A model generated the notes under the pieces. That model made no database searches and was not told the DNA's origin. It was given only the letters and a program-made list of their open reading frames with translations. A program made the translations under genes and the position numbers. DNA of 64,000 nt from Bolinopsis microptera (lineage: Eukaryota > Ctenophora > Tentaculata > Lobata > Bolinopsidae). Within the stretch, counting starts at the first letter, position 1. Each line of letters opens with the position of its first letter. Below are positions 1 through 11,333 of this stretch, piece after piece. The stretch lies in assembly GCF_026151205.1 (NCBI RefSeq), contig NC_087082.1, forward strand, positions 18,941,401-19,005,400, read 5' to 3'.

Positions 1-975
1 TCCCATGGGTTGAGTTGTAAGCTGAGTATATGTTCAAATCGCCTTACTTCGTATGGTGAAACATCGACAGGTTTGCCTTGACCTTTCGGACGAGTGTTTG
101 CCCACCGGGGATCAAAAAATATGATCACCATGAACATTACTTTGACACGTGAACTTATCAAACGACTGTAATGATTCCATTAAATTTTCTTAGTATATTT
201 AGCTAGTTTATAGTAGATACACACGATCACAGAATAGAAGAGCACAATTGGGCTCTTTGTTCTGCGACCGTGTTTCCTCGGTGGGCCGACAGGTTTTTGT
301 TGTGTAGTAGTGCTGGGGAAAAAACACGCTTTAAATATCAATGAATGTAAATATTGTTAATTGACATTAGTGCCACAGTTTATGTGGTAAAAACAAATTT
401 ATGGTCAAACATTATATATCGTAGAAGGGCATGATTTACCCACATCACTAAGCATCTGGATGGATAATTAGCACACAAGGATAAACTGACCTTTAAACAT
501 GACCACCAGCTATACCACGTAATCATAGCTCCAAAATAAATAAATTGCTCTACATAGAAACATCTGGCCTGATCTTATCACATTGTGGTCCCCTGGGGTT
601 CGGTAAAGCCCTTACAGGCAACTGGGTCCTTTTACCAGCCACAATAAAACTAGTCATGCCAGTACTGTCATAAACTGTAACCAACTATTTAAAAATAAGA
701 TATCTTTTGCTAGAATTTTACATTTTAAGCCATAGAGCAATCTTCTCAATTTTAAAATTTAAAAATAACATTTTACCCTAACTATGATGTGGTGGCATTT
801 CATACTTAACTAAAATTCAACTTTGAAAGTCAATAGATTATTAGTCACAATGAAATTATAGTTTAAGACATCCATTTTGCATTGTGTTTCCAATATTAGA
901 ATTTATGATATGTATTGATTGAATAATTGGTAATAAATTTAACTTTTGTTTTATTAACTTTTGTTTTATTATTGA
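1..975. other. No gene seen; AT-rich flank
   Basis: I see no supportable exon, RNA gene or terminal repeat here. The only sizeable reading frame is a short AT-rich one without recognisable protein character. Confidence 0.5.
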
Positions 976-1705
976 TACACACAATTTCGCTGGTGTTTTG
1001 CAAGTATTGACAACTAACAGATAACAACTAATTAATATATTTTCTCTCAAGAGACATTTACCAAATAGTTATCAGTGTCTGTTGTGTGAATAATATTGGT
1101 ATTACCTGGCGACGTAATAGGCTTTTTTTACTTTTGGGTCGTTCTTCTTCACCACTCATTGCTTGCTAATTGAGTGATTGAATGAAAAATGAATGATTAA
1201 ATGAAATAGAACTTTAAACTTTTAAATGTTGGTGCAATAATACATTTTTCAAAGAGTTGATATATGGATACATTCTCAAAACACGTGTTTTGTCATTGTA
1301 TTGCATTCTACAGTTCAAGGGACCAATGGTTTAAGTACAAACCTGGCCTCATACATGCTGAGTGTGGGCCGATAAAACAAGAGCAATGTTTGCTACTTTT
1401 TATACAAAATATCAAGAGAATTTAGCCCTACACCATATTCTGAAGTTTTATAAAAAATACCTGTAACCCACATTTAGTTCATTTTTAGTTATTTGGGAAA
1501 ATACATTTCACTCCTACAATTAATGATATTTTTAAGTGCGGTTTTTTTAACCCATTTGATATTAAATTTTAATAGGTTTTTTTAGATAGAAAGGTTTTAA
1601 CCAACTATTTTTGGTTAGCCAAAATTAAAAGAATAAGTTCTGTCATAAAGTGTTATTGGTTAATTTATTAAGGTTTTATGACTGTAAGCCTGTAAGTTCT
1701 CATAA
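976..1705. repeat. Dispersed repeat R1, copy 1
   Basis: This roughly 730-bp AT-rich block recurs nearly base for base at 9000-9802 and 20850-21667. The other two copies carry extra tandem units ending in GTGTGGGCCGATAAAACAA, while this one has a single unit. No protein coding is evident. The block probably travels as part of larger segmental duplications. Confidence 0.8.
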
Positions 1706-1884
1706 AGGTTTTTGTCATAAAATGGCAGACACTATAAGTTATGCACTTATAGTTTCATAGTTATGTTGACCTTCTATAATTAACTTAAAACTGGTACGTA
1801 CCATTCCTGCAGGCTTTCGCCACGTACCATTCCTGCAGGCTTTCGCCAAGTGACCACTGCGAACATTACAGCAAAAATAATTGA

Positions 1885-3105
1885 CCGAAAGGAACCAATA
1901 AAAACCAATAAAAACCGCTACATATGCATGCCTTTTAAAACCTAAAATCACATAGTGTCTAGTCCAGGATGCATGCTCAGTCGTCATCCTCAGGACTTCA
2001 GGATCATAATGGGCTTGCAAGTCTACAGCATTAGAGACAGGTAAGTCTTTATAGAATAGCAGTCCGACCTGCTTCGAGTATGAGAGCATAATTCCATGAA
2101 ACTTTGTGTTTGTCCTTAGTCAATTGTTTCAATTGTACTTAGTTGCTAAAATCATAATGCATTAAACATTTAAGTGAAGAGACTGTGATTTCCACACAAA
2201 TGTAATTGATTTCACTTACATTCTGACGAAGATCTAGCATAATAACCTCCGAACGATCCCTTCTGCCGTTTCTTTTTCTTGCGGGTCGGGCCTGAAGGCA
2301 GAGGGACGATAATAAAGAGCATCACCAAACCCTGCAGGACTCGTAGTACTAAAAAGTAAAAACGGTAACGAGAAACTCGTTTTTGGAATGAATACACTGG
2401 AGGGGTGATTGCATGAATCCGAGTTCACAGGGGATAAAGATTAATATTGAAGTAACGCATGATCTTATTTTAAACGTAAACACACCTGAGCAATAATGTT
2501 GAAATCTTACTCCGTGATGGTTCTCTTGAAATATATGAGATCTTTAATATTTCCTTATGCATAAGATCGGCATAAAATGTATCTTCTATAGGACTCACAG
2601 AAACTAAACATATAGCTCAAAGCTGAACCCCTGAAGTTAATAAGTTAGTACAATACAATACTGAGAAAGATTTTCACTCAGATTGTATCCAATTGTCTTT
2701 GTCTCCTGATAACAGCAGCTACGGCAGCTCCTTCTAACGAAGTAACTTTGCCGCTGGTGATTTGTTTACAGGAACCTTTTGTATTGGAGTTTGGTATATG
2801 TATTTCACATAAGACAGTTAAATGGTGTGGTTAGATAAATATATATATGTATAAGATCGGCATAAAATTTATATCTTTGTTTTCACTGAGAATATTAGGT
2901 CTGATCTCTTGTATCAGGACATATTATCGTTAGTGACTTGTTCTCATGAAATTTCGAAACTTCACTTCCGGATCCGCAGGTATTTTAACAAAAGTCCGGC
3001 AGGCAAGGTGTCTGAAATGAATCAGAATTAAATTGACATTTCACAAACTGTTTTAGAAGAATAATCTGGATTATGCACGTATACGGTGCGATCTTTTTAT
3101 TTGTA
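1885..3105. repeat. Dispersed repeat R2, copy A
   Basis: This block is repeated at 24236-25575, where about 120 bp is inserted near its left end. It contains a stretch (about 2577-2663, starting TGTATCTTC) also found at 13662-13748, where it abuts a gypsy-type primer-binding site and gag start. That part may therefore be retrotransposon LTR sequence in reverse orientation. Confidence 0.75.
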
Positions 3106-3155
3106 ATATTATATATTTAAAACGGTTATTTTGTATTATGTTCCCGTTATGTTAA

Positions 3156-3580
3156 TTACCAATAACTTAAGCCAGCGACTCTGTTGGTGTCTGCTAGTAG
3201 CTCCGTTTCCAGTTTCTCCACCGTCTTGCTGGTTATCGATGCTCTATTAAGTACCTTCCTCTCATGAGCAACTGTGCAGCCAGAGTGGTCGATGTTGTAT
3301 TGTTTCACCGCATCTTTTAAGAATACCCTCCATGAGAAGTTGGTTGGGACTTTGGGAGCACACATTTTAGTGAACATCTCCCTTTGATACCGTTCGTCAT
3401 CATTGTCAGTGTAGCAGGTGTATCTCTGGAACATTGTCTCCATTACAGAGCCATACGACTCAATAATGGCCTCAGAAGCACAGGCGACTCGGCATTTTAG
3501 AAAGAGGAGAATATTATGTAAATATAGATTCCTATTAGTTCTTTGGGCGAATTTTGCCGCCGCTTCGCGAAAATGCGGTA
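3156..3580 (-). pseudogene. ASEAIIESYGS exon, copy A (unknown family)
   Basis: The minus strand encodes about 140 residues with normal amino-acid composition, including ACASEAIIESYGSVME and a conserved tail ending GLSYW before the stop. A second copy at 25596-26030 keeps the same protein with scattered substitutions, supporting past coding. I do not recognise the family. It is probably the 3'-terminal exon of a duplicated intron-containing gene, because more minus-strand exon-like segments lie at higher coordinates in the same order in both copies. The frame runs on into the adjacent 39-bp minisatellite, but that extension is probably not coding. Confidence 0.45.
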
Positions 3581-3584
3581 ATGG

Positions 3585-3830
3585 TATTACCGTAGTATTT
3601 GTACATCTAGCTACGAATACAACTAACACAATTATCTCCGTAGATCTAGTTACGAACATAACTAACACAATTGTTTTTGTACATCTAGTTACGAACATAA
3701 CTAACACAATTGTTTTCGTACATCTAGTTACGAATATAACTAACACAATTGTTTTCGTACATCTAGTTACGAATATAACTAACACAATTGTTTTCGTACA
3801 TCTAGTTACGAATACAACTTACTCTACCCC
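3585..3830. repeat. 39-bp minisatellite, copy A
   Basis: About six tandem units of 39 bp centre on TTTTCGTACATCTAGTTACG. The unit is 13 codons long, so it stays open in several frames on both strands and yields spurious repeat proteins. The paralogous array at 26035-26395 has about nine units. Confidence 0.85.
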
Positions 3831-3856
3831 ATTCATTACCCCTTGGTATGAATCTC

Positions 3857-4086
3857 CTACTTAAAGACCGCAAACCGATTGTGGAGGGTACACAACCTCG
3901 TCAGGCCCAGCATCCCTGATACTAACATCTCTGGCGGGATCCTTTCTGCCTCCTTCGCCGTTTCTCTCAGCACCCTTATCTCTTGTACGTACCATCCCAG
4001 AAACTTCCTATTGCCTCTCATGTCCGACTTGTAGTGACCATGAACTCTTCCTGGTAGCATCTTTCCCTCTCTCACCAATCTTTCAC
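3857..4086 (-). pseudogene. WYVQEIRVLRET exon, copy A
   Basis: This minus-strand exon-like segment reads VREGK..PGR.HGH, then WYVQEIRVLRETA, and closes with LTRLCTLHNRF near a plausible GTAGGA donor. Homologues lie at 9879-10096, 21736-21953 and 26430-26662. The copies at 9879 and 21736 have a different C-terminal end. At its start (right side) the frame is cut by the SINE-like insertion; the copy at 21736 shows the uninterrupted frame. Function unknown. Confidence 0.45.
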
Positions 4087-4318
4087 TTTGTTTGTTTGTT
4101 TTGAAACCCCACGGTGGAGGCTGACGTGTGCCGCAATTTATTAATCAATGGTAATTACATGATAAATGAAATTTATATAGAAGTCACACTAAAATAATAT
4201 AATAATATAAAATAAAATATATTGAAATAAAACCCCTACTAAAAGTACTATATAACTAACGGTCTGCAAAACTGGTAGGAATCGCAATTTGTAAACATGC
4301 TAATTACTATTTTTTCAC
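4087..4318 (-). mobile_element. SINE-like insertion with CAAA tail, copy 1
   Basis: This 232-bp insertion (counting one target copy) is bordered by the 6-bp direct repeat TTTCAC. On the minus strand it ends in an AAAC/CAAA run, as many retroposed SINEs do. The related locus near 21948 has a single TTTCAC and no insert. I see no convincing tRNA-type A and B boxes, so the class is an inference. Confidence 0.55.
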
Positions 4319-4479
4319 ACTCCTCCTTTATTCTCTCCGCCAGGTATGTTCTCTGATCTCCTATCTGAGTCTCGATGAACTTCATGATAGCAATCACGTC
4401 CTCCTTCTTTCTCGCCTAGTGTGGTCTCTGTCCTTCATAAGGTTCATATTCTAAGCTGAACAATTATTTGTATTATGTT

Positions 4480-4640
4480 CCCGTTATGTTAATTACCAAT
4501 AACTTAAGCCAGCGACTCTGTTGGTGTCTGCTAGTAGCTCTCAGCTCTGTCTCTAGTCTTTCTACTGTGGTGATTGGTGTTCTATTTATGACTTCCCCTC
4601 ATGGGTAAAAGTGCAGCCAGTGCAGGCCAGGGTGGACTAA
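4480..4640 (-). repeat. Fragment of C-terminal exon family R8
   Basis: This fragment resembles 8310-8530, 19925-20110 and 22870-23090, and more distantly the end of the ASEAIIESYGS exon. The shared minus-strand protein pattern is KTVErLETEL. It is truncated here after the CTCATGGGTAAAAGTGCAGC stretch. Probably a decayed sister exon. Confidence 0.4.
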
Positions 4641-5004
4641 CATACAAGGAGGATGGGGAGATCTTTCCTCCATCTGATTGATATAATCTCATTGCTTTGT
4701 ATTTCGTACTGAAAAAAAGTCCAATGGTGAGATACAGATTGCAGTATAAAATTATTCAGGGATCTGAATTAACTACTGCTTTTTAATGGGACTTAGTAGA
4801 TATAATATTCATCCTACTCACATACAGAATAATTTATTGACTAATGTCAAGTTTTAATCATGAAGTTTATTATAAAATTATGGTTAATCATACTAGGAAA
4901 CAGGTAAATAAAAATTATTATTATATCTCTTACTTTAATATCGTGTATCTCGACATATAATATTTTAAATTTCAATTAAACTCATTGTAAGATACATTGA
5001 ATCA

Positions 5005-5640
5005 CTTCAGGTCAGTTCTAGGGAGGTCGCCGGCTTTGAAGATTAATTTGTATCGGCGTCCCTGGGATACTTCTGGCATGGGACATATACTTAACAGTTG
5101 CTTTTTAGTCACCTCGGACTCTGGCTTGCCCCAAGGCTCAAAATGTAATTTACTAGTCAATGCAATTGACTTGTAAAATTACACGACAATTCCATTGACA
5201 ACAGACTCAGAAACGACTCTTTCAAGAACCAAAATTGACTCTAGTCTTATCACATAATAAGATCCACTAGCTGGAACGATAACACCTTCATTCGTGCTCT
5301 CTGCAACTTGACTAGCAATGGCTTCATCTGGTACAGAGCTTGAAGATTCATCAGGAATAATAGGATTCTTTCTTCTCTTTGTAGGTTGTGTTACAATATC
5401 TTCATCTGGTTCAGAGCGTGAAGATTCATCAGGAATAATAGGATTATTTCTTCTCTTTGTAGGTTGTGTTACAATATCTTCATCTGGTTCAGAGCGTGAA
5501 GATTCATCAGGAATAATAGGATTATTTCTTCTCTTTGTAGGTTGTGTTACAATATCTTCATCTGGTTCAGAGCGTGAAGATTCATCAGGAATAATAAGAT
5601 TATATTTTCTTCTTTTTTTAGGTTGTGTTACAATATCATT
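5005..5640 (-). pseudogene. 26-residue-repeat protein exon, copy A
   Basis: The minus strand encodes four near-identical 26-residue (78-bp) repeats built on DIVTQPTKRRNNPIIPDESS. A unique segment follows, with YYVIRLES and a C-terminal FEPWGKPESEV / MPEVSQGRRYKLIF region. The basic TKRR and acidic DESS blocks suggest a nuclear or nucleic-acid-associated protein, but the family is unknown. This copy has an in-frame TAA in the unique segment (within the codons before FYKSIA). The copy at 14076-14587 has CAA there. So this copy is broken. Confidence 0.45.
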
Positions 5641-5899
5641 GTGTGTTAGAAGACATGGTAAAAGTAAAATTTTAGCTATAAAAGGTAGTAAAAGATTGAT
5701 GAGTCGATGAAAAAAGATTCAGAAATACAATGATCTAAATAAACATAAAAGAAAAATGAAGACAAAAAAAAACAAGTAACATCAAAATAAAGATTAAGGT
5801 TTTTTTAATAAAGAAGATATAGTAGTTAAAAAAAGCGAGATTATAAAGGAAAAGATTCAGATTGAAAGATGTAAAGATATAATAAGATATAAAGATATC

Positions 5900-6155
5900 A
5901 GCAACCTACATTGTTCTACAAATACCCTCCAACAAACAGATCTAAAGTACTTAACTACAAAAAAATATATAATGAAGCTAACATTGACTCAGAAACATTG
6001 AAATGTAATTGTGCGTCAAATCGTTATACAGATCCTACTCATAAAAATTTCATTACAGGAGAGCTATCAATGATCAGTAACGTCTGGTAGTGGAAGTAGT
6101 TTACAACAATTATCAGTCTATCTTAGCATTTGTATTAAATCTATTGCCAGGTGGT
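5900..6155 (+). pseudogene. Penelope-like RT remnant, internally deleted
   Basis: The plus strand carries the N-terminal part of a reverse transcriptase (cysteine-bearing CNCASNRYTDPTH segment), then jumps from the codons before ISN straight to SGSGSSLQQL. The fuller copy at 31320-32170 has about 530 bp between these points. The deletion removes the PTDKA and TPKQHK regions. Assignment to Penelope-like elements rests on those motifs in the sister copies. Confidence 0.5.
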
Positions 6156-6159
6156 CCAA

Positions 6160-6920
6160 CAAAAACTTCCTCAGACTCAGATAGTTCGAGTCAGCTACAT
6201 TCTCCGGTGCACACAAAGCTTTTAACAGCTTGAATATTTCAGCGTCACATTTAGATATATGAACATCGCTACATTCTTTTTTATGATCAAGGTTCGCTCT
6301 GCTGCGTTACTGTTGTTGTCTGCTAGGTCCGGCACTGCCCCCATCCATGAATTAGCTAGGGCGTGAAATTCGAATCTTTCCACCCAGTTTATAACTTTTA
6401 AAAATTCAACTAAATGAAGGCAGGAAACTGCGATATTTTCAAAGTTTTAAAGGTCACAGCAATTGTTTCATTTAAAAGATCTACATTAAATATAAATCCC
6501 TTACTTGTAGAGTTCCATAGTCAGTGCCCGAATTTTATCTCTTTTGTCGTCCACAGGTAGTGAGTGGAGGACGCTCCCTATTTGGAGAATTAGCCCTTTT
6601 ATCTCTGGATCCTGAAATAAGACTTGTGAGGTGCTTATAATTAGTATTTACTGTGATTCCATTCAAATGATCTTCTAACTATATTATATATACTAGGGCC
6701 CGCCGCCCGGGAAAAGTATTCAACTTCAAGGCTGACTATCATGTATTGTCCCTACCTCTGAATCTGGTCCTGCCAGCTCAGTCCGGGCTGGCTGACTTGA
6801 AAGACTTGGCTTTGGCTTCAGCTCTTCTAGCGTCTCGTTTATGTTGTGCATGAACTCGCTATCAAGCCTATCACGCTTCTCTTCTCTATCTGATTCCCGC
6901 TTTCTCTTTGTCATCGTTCT
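6160..6920 (-). pseudogene. FEFHALAN gene remnant, copy A (three exons)
   Basis: In minus-strand order: an exon starting MTKRKRESD with a highly charged N-terminus (near 6914), an exon reading DPEIKGLILQIGSVLHSLP ending at a GTAAGG donor (near 6505), and an exon with NWVERFEFHALANSWMG and later CDAEIFKLLKALCAP. Homologues lie at 32120-32950, and partly at 16340-16790, with the same intron positions. The protein family is not recognised. The last exon runs into Penelope-like sequence of opposite strand, so the gene is truncated. Confidence 0.45.
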
Positions 6921-6989
6921 GTGGATAACATTAAAAAAAGGTTCAAAATCAAGTTTTAATTTAGGTTTTTAGTTTTTTAACTAAAATAA

Positions 6990-7835
6990 ATTAACGTTGG
7001 TAGAATAACAATAATTTATATTCAATATAACGTTAACAAGAGCCAAGGCAGATAAAGTTTTACCTAATTTATAATCACGTCGAGTGGAATTAATTCGGTA
7101 AGCTCAGTCAGTATCTGAGCGGATTCAGATGTACTCATTTGATAGTGATCAAGTGCATCCAAACAAAACTGGAATAATTCATAAAGTCATAACATAACAT
7201 AACTTACGTTATGTATAACCAGTTCCTCTGTATAATATATTATATTCCTTTTTGCAGTGGTCTTACTTCTTGTGGTTCTGTTAGGATCAAGCAAAGTTTG
7301 AAAAACAGATAAAGAAATACGATGATCTAAATAAACATAAAAGGAAAATGAAGACAAAAAATACAAGTAACATCAAAATAAAGATTAAGATTTTTAAATA
7401 AAGAAGATATGGAAGTTAAAAATAGCGAGATTATAAAGAAAAAGATTCAGATTGAAAGATATAAAGATATAATAAGATATAAAGATATTATATAAAGATA
7501 TAAATAATAATAATAAGAAAGATTATTATGTTCTGTCCACTCTCTAACATGGAAATGACACTATCGATGTTCATAATGGGACATGTGAATTTCCATGGCT
7601 GATTTATGACAGTATAATTCAGCTGACGACTTGATGTGGCTGCACTGAACATTCATTTATGATCGATGTCCTTGCACCTTACATGTCTTGACAGGGTGGT
7701 AGGTGTCTTGAATTCCTTTTGACATGAGGTGCATCTTAATGGCTTTTCAGCCCAATGCTTACAATCTAAATCAAGTACATACTTCAGTACGCTTCTGGAG
7801 GCTTCCCTGTAAAATAAATTTATCAAGAGCGACAT
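6990..7835. repeat. Dispersed repeat R5, copy 1
   Basis: This block recurs at 11845-12680 and 28400-29185, and partly at 32960-33245. It holds an AT-rich AAAGATATA-type simple region and, at its right end, a zinc-finger exon on the minus strand. Confidence 0.75.
7683..7806 (-). pseudogene. C2H2-like zinc-finger exon, copy 1
   Basis: A 124-bp minus-strand exon lies between a good acceptor (TTTTACAG) and a GTAAGG donor. It encodes KPLRCTSCQKEFKTPTTLSRH: the two cysteines, the hydrophobic core and the first histidine of a C2H2 finger. The second histidine would come from the next exon. Copies lie at 12545-12664 and 29051-29174. No flanking fingers are visible, so a single-finger protein or a decayed exon are both possible. 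Confidence 0.5.
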
Positions 7836-8309
7836 GTTTTATGTAAATGTCACTGTCATCAAGTTCAGTTGAATGAATCTGAGTGTATGAAATTGCGATT
7901 AGGGTTCAGATTAATAATAATAAACATCGCTTCGAAAATCTTTCTTCTGACAGTATTGGGCTCAATTCTTAGTGTTCATGGTATGAAACCCACCATAACC
8001 AAAGTGAAACCTATAGGTGTCGTCATCTTTTTCATTCTTTCTAGACGCCTGTACACTGACAAATCTGATTTCTGTAAGCTCATCACCACATGTACTTTCA
8101 TAGGTAATTGGGCTTTTCTTTAAGTGACTAGTCCTCATGAATTTTCGTAACTTCACTCCCGGATCTGCAAGTATTTTGACATAACACCGTACAGGTGACA
8201 GCCCGGCAGGCAAGATGTCTGAAATGATACACACAACAAGATTAGAATTAAATTGATATTTCACAATCTGTTCTAGAATAATAATCTGGATTTTAAAACG
8301 GTCATTTTG

Positions 8310-8530
8310 TATTATGTTCCTGTTATGTTAATTACCATTAACTTGAGCCAGCAACTCTGTTGGTGCCTGCAAGAAACTCTCAGCTCTGTCTCTAGTCTTT
8401 CCGCTGTCTTGCTGGTAATTGGTGTTCTATTTATAACCATCCCCTCATGGGTAAAAGTGCAGCCAGGGTTGACTGTACTGCTTTACTGCTTCTTTTAAGT
8501 GGTTTTCCTCCGAAATGTTATGTCGTATAT
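8310..8530 (-). repeat. C-terminal exon family R8, copy
   Basis: This is homologous to 19925-20110 and 22870-23090. On the minus strand it reads EAVKQY and later LETEL, matching the tail pattern of the ASEAIIESYGS exon but with a diverged middle. Part of a larger duplicated tract that continues through about 9800. Confidence 0.45.
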
Positions 8531-8999
8531 TAATTGACCTGGGCATTTGAATGCTCATATTATTTTTATATTTTCTGAATAGATAAGTAAAGCGATAAGA
8601 GTCACAAATAAATTTAGTGTTCTCGTCTTCGGTCCCCTTCACCGTGGTTTCCTGGGTGGTGGCCTCCTCCTCTACTCTGGGACCTTGGGTGGAGGAGGTA
8701 TGAAGGGCCTGCTCCTTGTTTACATTAACCTTGTATTTCACATAAGACAGTTGAATGTTTGAATGGAGTGGCTAGATATATATATATGATCTATTATATA
8801 TGTATAAGACCGGCATAACTATTAACCTTATAAACCTATTATATAATATAGGTATATAGATGAACAATGCGAATTTGACTGGTGAGCTGAAATATATTAT
8901 ATATCTTTTAGTTCTTACGTTCTTGTTGGATATTTGAACAACAGGGTTGTTTTTTATGTTATTTTCGTTTTTGATGTGCGAAGCCACAAACCTATTGTT

Positions 9000-9802
9000 A
9001 CACACAATTTCGCTGGTGTTTTGCAAGTATTGACAACTAACAGATAACAACTAATTAATATATTTTCTCTCAAGAGACATTTACCAAATAGTTGTCAGTG
9101 TCTGTTGTGTGAATAATATTGGTATTACCTGCCGACGTAAGAGACTTTTCTAACTTTTATGTTCTTCACCAGTCATTCCTTGCTAATTGAGTGATTGAAT
9201 GAAAAATGAATGATTGAATGAAATAGAACTTTAAACTTTTAAATGTTGGTGCAATAATACATTTTTCAAAGAGTTGATATATGAATACATTCTCAAAACG
9301 CGTATTTTGTCATTGTATTGCATTCTACAGTCCAAGGGACCAATGATTTAAGTGCAAAGCTGGCCTCATACATGCTGAGTGTGGGCCGATAAAACAAACC
9401 TGGCCTCAGCCACCCTTAGTGTGGGCCGATAAAACAAACCTGGCTTCAGTCACCCTTAGTGTGGGCCGATAAAACAAACAGCAATTTTTGCTACTTTTTA
9501 TACAAAATATCAAGAGAATTTAGCCCTACACCATATTCTGAAGTTTTATAAAAAAGACCTGTAACCCACATTTAGTTCATTTTTAGTTATTTGGGAAAAT
9601 ACATTTCACTCCTACAATTAATGATATTTTTAAGTGCGGTTTTTTTACCCCATTTAATATTATTTTAATAGGTTTTTTTAGATAGAAAGGTTTTAACCAA
9701 CTATTTTTGGTTAGCAAAAATTAAAAGAATAAGTTCTGTCATAAAGTGTTATTGGTTAATTCATTAAGGTTTTATGACAGTAAGCCTGTAAATTCTCATT
9801 AC
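9000..9802. repeat. Dispersed repeat R1, copy 2
   Basis: Near-identical to 20850-21667. It carries three tandem units of about 40 bp ending GTGTGGGCCGATAAAACAA near 9360-9480. The flanks on both sides also match the 20 kb copy, so this is one segment of a longer duplication (about 8310-10600 against 19925-22240). Confidence 0.8.
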
Positions 9803-9878
9803 AGGCAGGTATGTAATCACTGTCTAAAGTGGGAATGATGAGTAGCTTACCGTTATACTGGCAATCGCGCTTCTGATT

Positions 9879-10096
9879 CTATCGAAGTCTTTCTTTACGG
9901 GAGGTAAGAGGCTCGTAGGAAAAACCAGTACGCAGTATGATGACAGCCGCCGGGATTTGGTCCTCCGCCGTTTCTCTCAGCACCCTTATCTCTTGTACGT
10001 ACCATCCCAGGAACTTCTTATTGCCTCTCATGTCCGACTTGTTGTGACCATGACCTCTTCCTGGTGGAATCTTTCCCTCTCTCACCAATCTTTCAC
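9879..10096 (-). pseudogene. WYVQEIRVLRET exon, copy B
   Basis: This minus-strand segment has VREGKIPPGRGHGHNKSD and WYVQEIRVLRETAEDQ. Its C-terminus differs from the copies at 3857 and 26430 and matches the copy at 21736. The junction with the next exon is interrupted by the SINE-like insertion at its right side. Confidence 0.45.
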
Positions 10097-10325
10097 TTTG
10101 TTTGTTTGTTTTGAAACCCCACGGTGGAGGCTGGCGTGTGCCGCAATTTATTAATCAATGGTAATTACATGATAAATGAAATTTATATAGAAGTCACACT
10201 AAAATATAATAATGTAAAATAAAATATATTAAAATAAATGCCCTATTAAAAGTACTATATAACTAACGGTCTGCAAAACTGGTAGGAGTCGCAATTTGTA
10301 ACATGCTAATTACTATTTTTTTCAC
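10097..10325 (-). mobile_element. SINE-like insertion, copy 2
   Basis: The same 229-bp insertion as at 4087-4318, at the equivalent place in its host segment and bordered by TTTCAC. Sharing the same site means it was inserted once and then copied with the host. Confidence 0.6.
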
Positions 10326-10791
10326 ACTCCTCCTTTATTCTCTCCGCCAGGTATGTTCTCTGACCTCCTATCTGAGTCTCGATGAACTTCATGATAGCAA
10401 TCACGTCCTCCTTCGTTCTCGCCTCCCTCATCATTTGCTTCATCCATCCCCTCGAAACAGTCATCAGGTCTCTCCCGTGTTGCACCACATCTTTATTCTC
10501 GAACACGTCTCTCCTAATGCTTTCGTTAGCAGCCTTCTCCTTCCTAGACAGCTTGTCAACGTATCTGTCGAGAGAAAACTTCTCCACCTGCCTGCTGCTG
10601 TGATAGTGTGTAGGTGGAGGGGGAGGAGGCCCGAGGCCGTTCCCGATGGTACTGGTGGGTCCTTCTCCGCTGTGGTGGCTGCTGGTCTCCCTCACTATTA
10701 CTCTTCTCTTCTCTCCTCTCTGTTGTTCCCCTGCCACTGGTTCCTGTTTCTCTTCTTCTTTCTTTTTCTTTCTCACAGGACTTAAACTCAC
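10326..10791 (-). pseudogene. RQVEKFSLDRYV exon, copy A
   Basis: This minus-strand exon begins with a very basic, lysine/glutamate-rich stretch (SPVRKKKKEEEK). A proline-rich segment with six consecutive prolines follows, then RQVEKFSLDRYVDKLSRKEK and AIMKFIETQIGGQRTYLAERI. The duplicate at 26893-27325 has one internal deletion. The end of the frame is replaced by the SINE-like insert; the copy at 21736-22236 shows how it originally continued. No recognised domain; helical and charged. Confidence 0.45.
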
Positions 10792-10964
10792 CTCCTCTCA
10801 TTTTTGTGACTTATCTTGGCCCCAGTGGGACAGTGTTTGAATATGAGTACGAAGACAGATTTTTAGAGAAAATTATGTATGTGAATTATCACAAGTAATA
10901 TTTTGTTATACTATTTCTGTATAATTCATACTTAATAAAGGTATTCCTAATAAATGATAATGTA

Positions 10965-11144
10965 TTCATACCTTTGAGAAAAATCCTGTAATCTTCTTAG
11001 AGTTAGTGTCGTCTCGGCAGGCAGTCTCATTGCGGCGCAGATTGGTCTGGTTTCCGCAACGTCGCTCACATCTTGAACACTTGTAGTCTGGCTTTTCTGG
11101 CATCCTCGCGAAACAGCTTCACATACTTCACTACTGTTTTTCAA
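10965..11144 (-). pseudogene. RLQDFSQ exon, copy A
   Basis: This minus-strand segment of about 60 codons ends in LRRLQDFSQ just before a strong GTATGA donor. Duplicated at 27508-27687 with conserved frame. Four cysteines are spread through it without a recognisable motif. It sits between the coiled-coil exon and the RQVEKF exon in both copies. Confidence 0.4.
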
Positions 11145-11333
11145 CAGTAAAGTTCCTATTGAAAGCTTTTACATTCTCTGTAAAGATTCAAGACATTATG
11201 TTAATAAATCTTTGATAGAAATCATTGCGAATGTAAAACTTCTTAATTTCACCATATTCATTATTTTAAAACGTTTTTTTCCCTCAAAGTTAAAGCAATT
11301 TATTTATGATTAAAAATGTGTTGCTGAACAAAC

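Noticed and set aside
3585-3830. CRISPR-like array
   Set aside because: The units are contiguous with no unique spacers, and the genome is eukaryotic.
3418-3864. Plus-strand 148-codon frame with VHLVTNITNTIVF repeats
   Set aside because: It arises from the 39-bp minisatellite and the complement of the minus-strand exon, which is better supported by its conserved copy.
10303-10898. Plus-strand frames rich in serine, leucine and phenylalanine opposite the RQVEKF exon
   Set aside because: They are antisense shadows of a charged, lysine/glutamate-rich minus-strand exon.
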